Source: Rubrobacter sp. (GTDB taxonomy: Bacteria; Actinomycetota; Rubrobacteria; Rubrobacterales; Rubrobacteraceae). From it: 19,709 nucleotides of DNA. The notes under the pieces were generated by a model that saw only the letters and a list, made by a program, of their open reading frames with translations, did no database searches and was not told the DNA's origin. The stretch covers positions 1 through 19,709 of the forward strand of contig JACDDK010000004.1 of NCBI GenBank assembly GCA_013817025.1, in the 5' to 3' direction. Each line of letters starts with the position of its first letter. Position 1 is the first letter of the stretch. Shown here one piece after another: positions 14,507 to 19,709 of the stretch. The translations under genes were made by a program, and so were the position numbers.

Positions 14507-15838
14507 ATGTTCGATACTCTAGGAGATAGGCTCAACTCCGCCCTCGACGGGGTGCGCGGTTCCGGCAACCTGACCGAGGACCAGGTAAAGAAGGTGACCC
14601 GTGAGATCCGTCTGGCCTTGCTCGAAGCCGACGTGAACTTCGCGGTCGTCAAGGAGTTCGTGGGCAACGTGCGCGAGCGGGCGACGGGCGCCGAAGTCTC
14701 GCGGGCCTTGAGCCCCGGACAGCAGATCGTCAAGATCGTCAACGAGGAACTGACGAACCTTATGGGCGGCACGGCGCACAAGCTCGCGTTCGCGTCCCGG
14801 ACACCGACGGTCGTGATGCTCGCGGGCCTCAACGGCCACGGGAAGACGACCACCGCCGGCAAGCTCGCTCTCTTCGTCCGCAAGCTCGGCAAGAGCCCGT
14901 ACCTCGTCGCCTGTGACACCTACCGCCCGGCGGCCATCGAGCAGTTGCAGCAGCTAGGGCGCGAGCTGGGTGTGCCGGTCTACAGCGAAGGTACGGACCC
15001 AAAGCCCGAGGAGATCGCGGAGCGCGGCGTAAAAGCCGCCCGCGATGCCGGCCACGACTTCGTCATCGTGGACACCGCTGGCCGTCAGGTGCTGGATATG
15101 GACTTGATGGAGGAGATAAAGCGGGTTCGCAAGGCCGTAAAGCCGCATTCGGTTCTTCTCGTGCTAGACGTGGTGACGGGGCAGAACGCCGTCGAGGTGG
15201 CGCAGGCTTTTCAGGAGTACGCGGACTACGACGGGATGGTGCTGACCAAGCTGGACGGTGACGCGCGGGGTGGGGCGGCGTTGTCGGTGGTTTCGGTGAC
15301 GGGCAAGCCGGTCAAGTTCGCCTCCGAGGGCGAGAAGATGAGCGAGTTCGACTACTTCTATCCGGATCGAATGGCGAGGCGAATCCTCGGGATGGGTGAT
15401 GTACTCACCCTGATCGAGAAGGCCGAGCAGACGGTCGACAAACAAGAGGCCGAGGCGCAAAGCAAGAAGCTCATGAGCGGGAAGTTCACGTTCGAGGACT
15501 TCCTAAAGCAGATGCAGATGATAAAAAAGATGGGTCCGCTATCCAGTTTGATGGGTATGATCCCCGGCCTGAACAAGCAGCTTCAGGGGGCTACCATCAA
15601 CGACGACGTCTTGAAGCCCGTCGAGGCCATGATAACCTCCATGACGGCTCAGGAGCGTCGGAACCCCAAGTTGTTGCAGAATCCAGGCCGGGCGCGTAGG
15701 ATAGCTCGCGGCTCCGGCACTACGCAGCAGGACGTTCAGAAGCTCGTCAAGCAGTTCGGCGAGATGCAGAAGATGATGAAGCAGATGGGGCGAGGCGGAA
15801 AGATGCCGCGTATCCCCGGAATGCAGGGACGACGGTAA
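14507..15838 (+). CDS. ffh: Signal recognition particle protein Ffh with unusual P-loop
   Basis: Ffh binds signal sequences and the 4.5S RNA and forms a GTPase pair with FtsY, encoded just upstream. The 443-residue protein has the N domain (1-95) and a G domain with CDTYRPAAIEQL, DTAGRQVLDMDLM, LDVVTGQNAVEVA and TKLDGDARGGAAL. The methionine-rich M domain (about 325-435) has SLMGMIPGLNKQL, SMTAQERRNPKLL, RRIARGSGTTQQDV and MQKMMKQMGRGGKM. The P-loop reads GLNGHGKTTT where Ffh normally has GLQGSGKTT; the Asn is the FtsY-type residue and His at the next position is rare. DTAGRQVLD (normally DTAGRLxxD) and SEGEKMSEFDYFYPDR (normally GxGEKxxDLExFxPDR) are also divergent. Start ATG with GGGGAG 7 bases upstream. 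Confidence 0.96.
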   Translation: MFDTLGDRLNSALDGVRGSGNLTEDQVKKVTREIRLALLEADVNFAVVKEFVGNVRERATGAEVSRALSPGQQIVKIVNEELTNLMGGTAHKLAFASRTPTVVMLAGLNGHGKTTTAGKLALFVRKLGKSPYLVACDTYRPAAIEQLQQLGRELGVPVYSEGTDPKPEEIAERGVKAARDAGHDFVIVDTAGRQVLDMDLMEEIKRVRKAVKPHSVLLVLDVVTGQNAVEVAQAFQEYADYDGMVLTKLDGDARGGAALSVVSVTGKPVKFASEGEKMSEFDYFYPDRMARRILGMGDVLTLIEKAEQTVDKQEAEAQSKKLMSGKFTFEDFLKQMQMIKKMGPLSSLMGMIPGLNKQLQGATINDDVLKPVEAMITSMTAQERRNPKLLQNPGRARRIARGSGTTQQDVQKLVKQFGEMQKMMKQMGRGGKMPRIPGMQGRR

Positions 15839-15862
15839 AGAGAAAGCACGAGAGGTGGAAGC

Positions 15863-16105
15863 ATGGCGGTAAAGATCAGGCTGACGAGGCGAGGCTCTAC
15901 GAAGGCACCGTTCTACAGAATAGTGGTGGCCGACGCCCGAAGCCCTCGCGACGGCAAGTTCATCGACCGGGTCGGTACCTACGACCCTCTGAAGAACCCG
16001 TCCGAGATCCAGGTGGACGAAGAGAAGGCCCGCGAGTGGCTCGGCAAGGGCGCGCAGCCCACCGAACAGGTGCGGAAGCTACTCAAGATCTCCGGCGTCC
16101 TCTAG
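15863..16105 (+). CDS. rpsP: 30S ribosomal protein bS16
   Basis: This 80-residue basic protein begins MAVKIRLTRRGSTKAPFYRIVVADARSPRDG, the standard bS16 sequence. It continues with FIDRVGTYDPLKNP and the helix EKAREWLGKGAQPTEQVRKLL. It is an assembly protein of the small subunit. AGGTGGA lies 5 bases before the ATG. Position after ffh and before khpA-rimM-trmD-rplS is the widespread bacterial order. Confidence 0.98.
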   Translation: MAVKIRLTRRGSTKAPFYRIVVADARSPRDGKFIDRVGTYDPLKNPSEIQVDEEKAREWLGKGAQPTEQVRKLLKISGVL

Positions 16106-16119
16106 ATAGATACTGGATC

Positions 16120-16359
16120 GTGGACCAACTCCAGAAAGTCCTCACGCTGCTAGCCCGTTCCCTCGTAGACGAGCCGGACGCGGTCGAGGTCACGGGGACC
16201 GAGGACGGCTCCCGCGTGGACTTGAAGCTCCGCGTCGCGCCGGGTGATGTGGGCCGGGTCATCGGGCGTCAGGGGCGTACGATCAAGGCTATCCGCACGG
16301 TCGTGAAGGCCGCCTCGGTAAAGGCCGGCAAGCGCACTAACGTGGAGATCCTGGACTAA
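16120..16359 (+). CDS. khpA: KH-domain RNA-binding protein KhpA (YlqC family)
   Basis: This small KH-domain RNA-binding protein usually works with KhpB (Jag) in the control of cell division and translation. From the GTG at 16120 it has 79 residues, the usual length, beginning LQKVLTLLARSLVDEPDAVEV. The KH GxxG loop is in GRVIGRQGRTIKAIRTVVKAA. The frame is open upstream to 16036 inside rpsP, but no alternative start gives the family N-terminus. The GTG has no Shine-Dalgarno sequence. It sits 14 bases after the rpsP TAG, in an A/T-rich stretch (TAGATAGATACT) that could hold a -10 box, though coupling to rpsP is as likely. The stop is 5 bases before rimM. Confidence 0.92.
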   Translation: MDQLQKVLTLLARSLVDEPDAVEVTGTEDGSRVDLKLRVAPGDVGRVIGRQGRTIKAIRTVVKAASVKAGKRTNVEILD

Positions 16360-16364
16360 CCATC

Positions 16365-16850
16365 GTGAAAGAACTCTCCGACCCGGTCGTGGTCGGAATC
16401 GTCGTGGGTGCCCACGGCATCCGAGGCACGTTCCGCGTCCGCTCCACGGGACGCCACCTACGCGAAGGAATCACGCTCGTGATCGCCGACGAGCCCCGCC
16501 GAATCACCAAAGTCCGCGAGACCCCGAAAGGCTTCCTCGTGGACCTCGAAGGCGTCAAAAAACGCGTCGAAGTCGAGGCCATGCGCGGCGAGGAACTTCT
16601 GATCGACCGCAACGATCTGGACGAGCCCGAGCCGGACGAATTTTACGTCGCGGATCTCGTCGGCCTGACTGTTCTCGACGAAGACGGTAACAAGTTGGGC
16701 TTGGTAACCGAGACAACCCCGTCCCCGGCCCACGAAGTCCTGACCATTCGAGACGGCGACACCGAGAGCTACGTCCCCTTTACCCTGGAGCACGTCCCCG
16801 AGGTACGCATGGACGAGCGGGTCGTCGTCGTGCGACCACCGGAGGAGTAA
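16365..16850 (+). CDS. rimM: Ribosome maturation factor RimM
   Basis: RimM binds uS19 and helps maturation of the 3' domain of 16S rRNA. The 161-residue protein has the N-terminal barrel motif VVVGIVVGAHGIRGTFRVRS and the C-terminal PRC barrel EFYVADLVGLTVLDEDGNKLG, then AHEVLTI and VPFTLEHVPEV. The GTG start at 16365 has no convincing ribosome site and lies 5 bases after khpA, so translational coupling is likely. Downstream trmD begins 3 bases after its stop. Codons are strongly C-ending. Confidence 0.96.
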   Translation: MKELSDPVVVGIVVGAHGIRGTFRVRSTGRHLREGITLVIADEPRRITKVRETPKGFLVDLEGVKKRVEVEAMRGEELLIDRNDLDEPEPDEFYVADLVGLTVLDEDGNKLGLVTETTPSPAHEVLTIRDGDTESYVPFTLEHVPEVRMDERVVVVRPPEE

Positions 16851-16853
16851 CCC

Positions 16854-17546
16854 GTGAACGGCATCGACGTTTTCTGTGTCTTCCCGCAAGCGGTGGACGC
16901 GATGCTGGGCGTCGGGGTGGTGGGGCGGGCGATAGAACGTGGCGTGGTCGAATACCGCAGCTTCGATCTCCGGGAGTACGCTCCGAACGGTAGGATCGAC
17001 GACGCGCCCTTCGGCGGTGGCGCTGGCATGGTCGTACGCGTGGACGTGGTGGCACGGGCGCTGGAAGCGGTCTACGGGACACCGGCGGGCCAAGTCCGCG
17101 AAGAACGGCGGGTAGTGTTGACGGAGCCCGGCGGACGGCGGTTCACGCAAGAATATGCGCGGGAGGTGGCGGAGGGGCGGGACTTGACCGTGATCTGCGG
17201 CAGGTACGGTGGTGTGGACGAGCGAATTCGGACGGAGTTCGCCACGGAAGCGGTTTCTTTGGGAGATTTTGTGCTTTCGGGGGGTGAGATCGCGGCGGCG
17301 GCGTTGGCGGATTCGGTGGTTCGCTTGCGGGATGGCGTGCTCGGCAACTCGCAGAGCCTCGTTGGGGAATCGTTCGCGGCTGAGGAGTCTATAGGGCCGC
17401 CGGTGTACACACGGCCAGCGGATTGGAATGGGAAGGAGGTGCCGGGCGTGCTATTATCCGGCAATCATGCGGAGATACGTGCCTGGCGCGAGCGGGAGTC
17501 CCGAGCGCGGGCGCAAGAGCGAGCGGCGAAAGAGCGCCGCGTTTAG
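16854..17546 (+). CDS. trmD: tRNA (guanine-37-N1) methyltransferase TrmD with altered acidic residues
   Basis: TrmD makes m1G37 in tRNAs, which prevents +1 frameshifts. The 230-residue SPOUT-family protein keeps DDAPFGGGAGMVV, VVLTEPGGRRFTQEYA, VSLGDFVLSGGEIAAAA (knot and SAM site), VVRLRDGVLGNSQS (the catalytic Arg region), YTRPADWNGKEVPGVLLSGNH and IRAWR. Two usually acidic positions differ. CGRYEG reads CGRYGG (the E116 position in E. coli numbering). The fourth residue before YTRP, where E. coli has catalytic D169 and other species have E, is G in ESIGPPVYTRP. Either the activity is reduced or nearby glutamates (AAEES) take over. The GTG start has GGAGGAG 6 bases before it. The C-terminal tail (RESRARAQERAAKERRV) is basic. 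Confidence 0.93.
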   Translation: MNGIDVFCVFPQAVDAMLGVGVVGRAIERGVVEYRSFDLREYAPNGRIDDAPFGGGAGMVVRVDVVARALEAVYGTPAGQVREERRVVLTEPGGRRFTQEYAREVAEGRDLTVICGRYGGVDERIRTEFATEAVSLGDFVLSGGEIAAAALADSVVRLRDGVLGNSQSLVGESFAAEESIGPPVYTRPADWNGKEVPGVLLSGNHAEIRAWRERESRARAQERAAKERRV

Positions 17547-17580
17547 ACATCCGCAATTCCCCGGCGAGAGGAGAAAGACC

Positions 17581-17904
17581 ATGATAACCAGCGAGACTTT
17601 GAAGCAGAGCGTGGCGTTTCGCCCCGGCGACACCGTGCGGGTGCAGTACCGCGTCATCGAGGGTAGCCGCGAACGAATACAGAACTTCGAGGGGTTGTGT
17701 ATATCTCGGAAGGGTAGCGGCATCGGCGAGACGTTCGTCGTTCGCAAGAACTCCTTCGGGGTTGCGGTCGAGAGGATCTTCCCTCTGCATTCGCCCAAGA
17801 TAGCGCAGATAGACGTGGTCTCGCGGGGCGCCGTGCGCCGCGCGAAGCTCTACTACATCCGCGAGAAGGTCGGGCGCAAGGCCCGCGTCAAGAAAGCGAA
17901 GTAA
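17581..17904 (+). CDS. rplS: 50S ribosomal protein bL19
   Basis: The 107-residue protein has the bL19 signatures FRPGDTVRVQYRVIEGSRERIQNFEG, ETFVVRKNSFGVAVERIFPLHSP and RRAKLYYIREKVGRKARVKK. It lies at the interface of the large and small subunits. The frame is open back to 17428, but the ATG at 17581 with GAGAGGAG 8 bases upstream gives the normal length and MITSETLKQSV start. The 34-base gap from trmD is A/G-rich and holds only the ribosome site. The TAA stop (17902-17904) is directly followed by an in-frame sense stretch that belongs to rnhB. Confidence 0.97.
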   Translation: MITSETLKQSVAFRPGDTVRVQYRVIEGSRERIQNFEGLCISRKGSGIGETFVVRKNSFGVAVERIFPLHSPKIAQIDVVSRGAVRRAKLYYIREKVGRKARVKKAK

Positions 17905-17907
17905 GAC

Positions 17908-18537
17908 CTGACCCACCGCAAATCCCCCGGTCCAGCGCTACACGCCTTCGACGCGGCGTGGACGCTGGACCGGGACGCGCCGCTCGCCGGCACCGACGAA
18001 GCCGGACGAGGCGCATTGGCCGGTCCTTTGGTGGCTGCGGCGGTTGTTCTGGATGGCGGCATCATCCCGGACCTCAACGACTCCAAAACCTTGAGCCTCG
18101 CGGCGCGCGAGCGGATCTTGGGCGAAGTGTTGGAGAACGCGGCGGCGGTCTCGGTGGTGGCGCTTCCGGCGTGGTGGATCGACGATAACGGGGTTGGGGC
18201 GGCGAATCGCCGGGCACTCTCACGGGCCATCTCTTTGCTGGAGCCGCATTACGGTTGCGCTCTGGCCGATGGCAACCTCAAGCTCGGTTCGGCGGTGCGG
18301 TGTATGCCTCGGGCGGATTCCAAGAGCGCGGCGGTCGCGGCGGGGAGCGTGGTGGCGAAGGTTCTCCGGGACTACGCGATGGGCGCGCTCTCCGAAACGC
18401 ACGCGGGCTATGGTTTCGAGCGGAACCGGGGCTATGGGACTCGGGAACATCTGGCCGCGCTTCGGGAGCTTGGACCTTGCCGGGTGCACCGGTTGAGTTA
18501 CGCGGGGGTTCGGGAGGGCGTTGGGGAACCGGCGTAA
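17908..18537 (+). CDS. rnhB: Ribonuclease HII; probable CTG start
   Basis: RNase HII removes ribonucleotides from DNA and RNA primers. The catalytic acids are visible: DE in AGTDEAGRGALAGPLV (about 17995-18000), Asp in CALADGNLKLGS, and Asp in CMPRADSKSAAVAAGSVVAKVLRD. The first ATG, GTG or TTG in frame is the TTG at 18016, which lies after the DEAGRG motif and would remove two active-site residues. Family-like sequence (ALHAFDAAWTLDRDAPLAG) continues upstream to the rplS stop. The best start is therefore CTG at 17908, three bases after that stop, with a weak AAG-rich ribosome site; 209 residues, a normal length. A second CTG at 17965 would give about 190 residues. Read-through of the rplS TAA is another option because the frames are the same. 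The 3' end overlaps yraN by 17 bases. Confidence 0.88.
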   Translation: MTHRKSPGPALHAFDAAWTLDRDAPLAGTDEAGRGALAGPLVAAAVVLDGGIIPDLNDSKTLSLAARERILGEVLENAAAVSVVALPAWWIDDNGVGAANRRALSRAISLLEPHYGCALADGNLKLGSAVRCMPRADSKSAAVAAGSVVAKVLRDYAMGALSETHAGYGFERNRGYGTREHLAALRELGPCRVHRLSYAGVREGVGEPA

Positions 18538-18871
18538 AGGGGATCGTGGGGAGGATGTCGCTCTGCGCTATCTCCTATCCAAAAAGTTGGATCTCGTCGA
18601 GCGCAATTACCGGACGCGGTATGGGGAGGTGGATCTCGTGATGCGCGACGCCGGGACCCTGGTGTTCGTGGAGGTCAAGTGGCGGGGTGGTTTGGAGTAT
18701 GGCGCTCCGGTAGAGGCCGTGACCGAGCGCAAGCAGCGGGCGATAAGAAGCATGGCCGAACAGTACCTAGCCGAAAAAGAACCGGAGTTCGAGGAGATCC
18801 GGTTCGACGTTGTAGGCATACTCGCCAGAACGGGCGAGAACGCCATACAGCACGTGCGGCACGCTTTCTAG
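18521..18871 (+). CDS. yraN: YraN family (UPF0102) nuclease-fold protein
   Basis: This 116-residue protein has the family pattern KGDRGEDVALRYL, then NYRTRYGEVDLVMRDAGTLVFVEVKWR, AVTERKQRAIRSMAEQYL and RFDVVGIL. The GEVDLV and FVEVK pieces match the PD-(D/E)XK nuclease core (D and ExK), so a DNA-processing role is suspected, but the family function is not established. The TTG at 18521, inside the end of rnhB, is preceded by GGGAGGG and gives the usual MGNRRKGDRGE beginning. rnhB-yraN-comM is a common order in bacteria. The product lacks membrane or signal segments. Confidence 0.9.
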   Translation: MGNRRKGDRGEDVALRYLLSKKLDLVERNYRTRYGEVDLVMRDAGTLVFVEVKWRGGLEYGAPVEAVTERKQRAIRSMAEQYLAEKEPEFEEIRFDVVGILARTGENAIQHVRHAF

Positions 18872-19002
18872 CCGCTCGAAACCCGCATGAGTCGAAGGAA
18901 TAGCCTTGCTGTTGTACACTTGCTTGATCCGTGCGCCGGGAAGGCGTTCTGCGCGGGTGTCGAGTGGGCGAGATTATAATATAGAGATTCGGTGGGTTGG
19001 TA
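18872..19002 (+). promoter_or_regulatory. Intergenic region with consensus -10 box TATAAT (18975-18980) before comM
   Basis: This 131-base gap is one of two longer non-coding stretches here. A perfect TATAAT is at 18975-18980, 22 bases before the comM ATG, but the 17- and 18-base -35 positions (CGCGGG, GCGCGG) do not match. TTGTAC (18912-18917) and TTGATC (18924-18929) lie further upstream and could belong to a second promoter. A small CGCC-GGGAA-GGCG hairpin (18934-18946) has no T run, so I do not call a terminator. Confidence 0.5.
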
Positions 19003-19709
19003 ATGTCGGTGTGCCGGGCGCGAAGCCTGACTTTGCAAGGCATTGACGCTCTTCCAGTGGAAGTCGAGGTGGACGTGAGTTCCGGTCTACCGGGATTTTC
19101 CATCGTCGGCCTGCCGGACGCCGCCGTCCAGGAAGCCCGCGAGCGGGTCCGGGTCGCCATCTCCAACTCCGGCTACAAATTTCCAACCAAAAAGGTAATA
19201 GTAAACCTCGCCCCGGCCAACCTGCGAAAAGAGGGACCGGCCTTCGATCTGCCCATCGCCCTCGCCGTTCTGGCGGTCTCCGGCGTGTTGCCTTCACAGA
19301 AACTGGAGGAAGCCGGTGTCGTTGGGGAGCTGTCGCTGGACGGGGGCTTGCGCGGCGTGCGCGGTGCTCTCTCTATGGCCGAAGGCGCGCGCCGAGAGGG
19401 GCTCGCTCGACTCGTATTGCCGCAGGACAATGCTAACGAGGCTGCGGCTATAGACGGCATTGGAGTTCACGGCGTGGGGTCGCTGCGCGAGGCGGTGGAG
19501 TATCTTGGAGGGAAGACGGAGGTTCCAGCTACGGAGCATTCGTCCAATGGTCGCGCACTGGACGAGACGGAGGTTTCCGGGTTCGAGGATGTGGCGGGTC
19601 AGGGGTATGCCAAGCGGGCGCTGGAGGTTGCGGCGGCGGGTGGGCACAACATACTCATGAGTGGGCCGCCAGGATCCGGTAAAACGATGCTTGCCCGGAG
19701 GCTTCCGGG
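19003..19709 (+). CDS. comM: ComM/YifB-family AAA+ ATPase, N-terminal part (3' end outside window)
   Basis: This is the Mg-chelatase-like YifB/ComM family. ComM is a hexameric helicase that helps branch migration in natural transformation; in non-competent bacteria the role is less clear. The 235 complete residues present include a LonC/S5-like N-terminal domain with GIDALPVEVEVDVSSGLPGF, SIVGLPDAAVQEARERVRVA, VNLAPANLRKEGPAFDLPIA and VGELSLDGGLRGVRG. The start of the AAA+ module follows with FEDVAGQGYAKRALEVAAAGGHNILMSGPPGSGKT (Walker A at 221-228). The frame is open to the last base. The ATG at 19003 has a weak G-rich ribosome site (GGTGGGTTGG). A gap and a TATAAT box suggest it has its own promoter. 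dprA, frequently next, would be expected just beyond the window. Confidence 0.94.
   Translation, partial: MSVCRARSLTLQGIDALPVEVEVDVSSGLPGFSIVGLPDAAVQEARERVRVAISNSGYKFPTKKVIVNLAPANLRKEGPAFDLPIALAVLAVSGVLPSQKLEEAGVVGELSLDGGLRGVRGALSMAEGARREGLARLVLPQDNANEAAAIDGIGVHGVGSLREAVEYLGGKTEVPATEHSSNGRALDETEVSGFEDVAGQGYAKRALEVAAAGGHNILMSGPPGSGKTMLARRLP

Noticed and set aside
17428..17580. Upstream extension of the rplS frame over the end of trmD
   Set aside because: Sequence there reads trmD in another frame; the ATG at 17581 has a strong ribosome site and gives standard bL19.
18016..18018. TTG at 18016 as the rnhB start
   Set aside because: It falls after the DEAGRG motif, so the product would lack two metal-binding acids although the upstream sequence is clearly family-like.
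18934..18946. Small hairpin after yraN as an intrinsic terminator
   Set aside because: Only four base pairs and no T run follows.
1..19709. CRISPR arrays, insertion sequences, tRNA or rRNA genes, defence or biosynthetic cassettes
   Set aside because: No spaced direct repeats, terminal inverted repeats, transposase motifs or RNA gene signatures were seen; gene content is uniformly core.

Overview
The window is a dense, entirely plus-strand block of housekeeping genes. It runs from the 3' part of recG to the 5' part of a comM/yifB-type gene, with about 21 genes in between. Base composition is high in G+C and GTG and TTG starts are frequent. The gene order (rsmD/coaD, a SepIVA-like coiled-coil gene, DUF177, rpmF, plsX-fab genes, rnc, smc, ftsY, ffh, rpsP, KH, rimM, trmD, rplS, rnhB, yraN, comM) points to an actinobacterium. 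The SepIVA-like protein next to DUF177 supports this. The lack of glnB/glnD between ftsY and ffh, of lepB before rnhB and of mutM after rnc suggests a deep lineage such as Rubrobacter rather than Mycobacterium or Streptomyces. The genus is an inference from memory of gene order, not from a search.

Region 1 (1-3502) holds the RecG helicase end, one open reading frame joining RsmD (16S rRNA methyltransferase) to CoaD (coenzyme A synthesis), a SepIVA-like coiled-coil protein, a DUF177 protein without its usual cysteine cluster, and ribosomal protein bL32. Region 2 (3519-9091) is a nearly complete type II fatty acid synthesis and phospholipid entry operon: plsX, fabH, fabD, fabZ, fabG, acpP, fabF. 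Most junctions overlap by four bases (TTGA, GTGA, ATGA). The exceptions are the fabH-fabD gap of 13 bases and the 89-base acpP leader, which holds a strong hairpin. No enoyl-ACP reductase is present. CoaD supplies coenzyme A for the phosphopantetheine arm of AcpP, so the two regions are linked in function.

Region 3 (9104-15838) has RNase III, the SMC chromosome-organising ATPase and the two signal recognition particle GTPases FtsY and Ffh. Region 4 (15863-18871) is the ribosome and tRNA maturation set rpsP, khpA, rimM, trmD, rplS, followed by rnhB and yraN. After a 131-base gap with a consensus -10 box, a ComM/YifB ATPase gene begins and runs off the end (19003-19709).

I see no mobile element, CRISPR array, tRNA, rRNA, defence cassette or other accessory system, and nothing that I would call a new multi-gene system. 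The points of interest are within the housekeeping genes. They are the RsmD-CoaD fusion with a T7 tract at the joint, an rnhB frame with no ATG/GTG/TTG before its catalytic motif that sits in frame behind rplS, and a TrmD with glycine at two normally acidic active-site positions. Further points are an Ffh P-loop with FtsY-like sequence, possible leaderless starts whose -10 boxes overlap upstream stop codons, and a patchwork of G-ending and C-ending codon blocks inside single genes.
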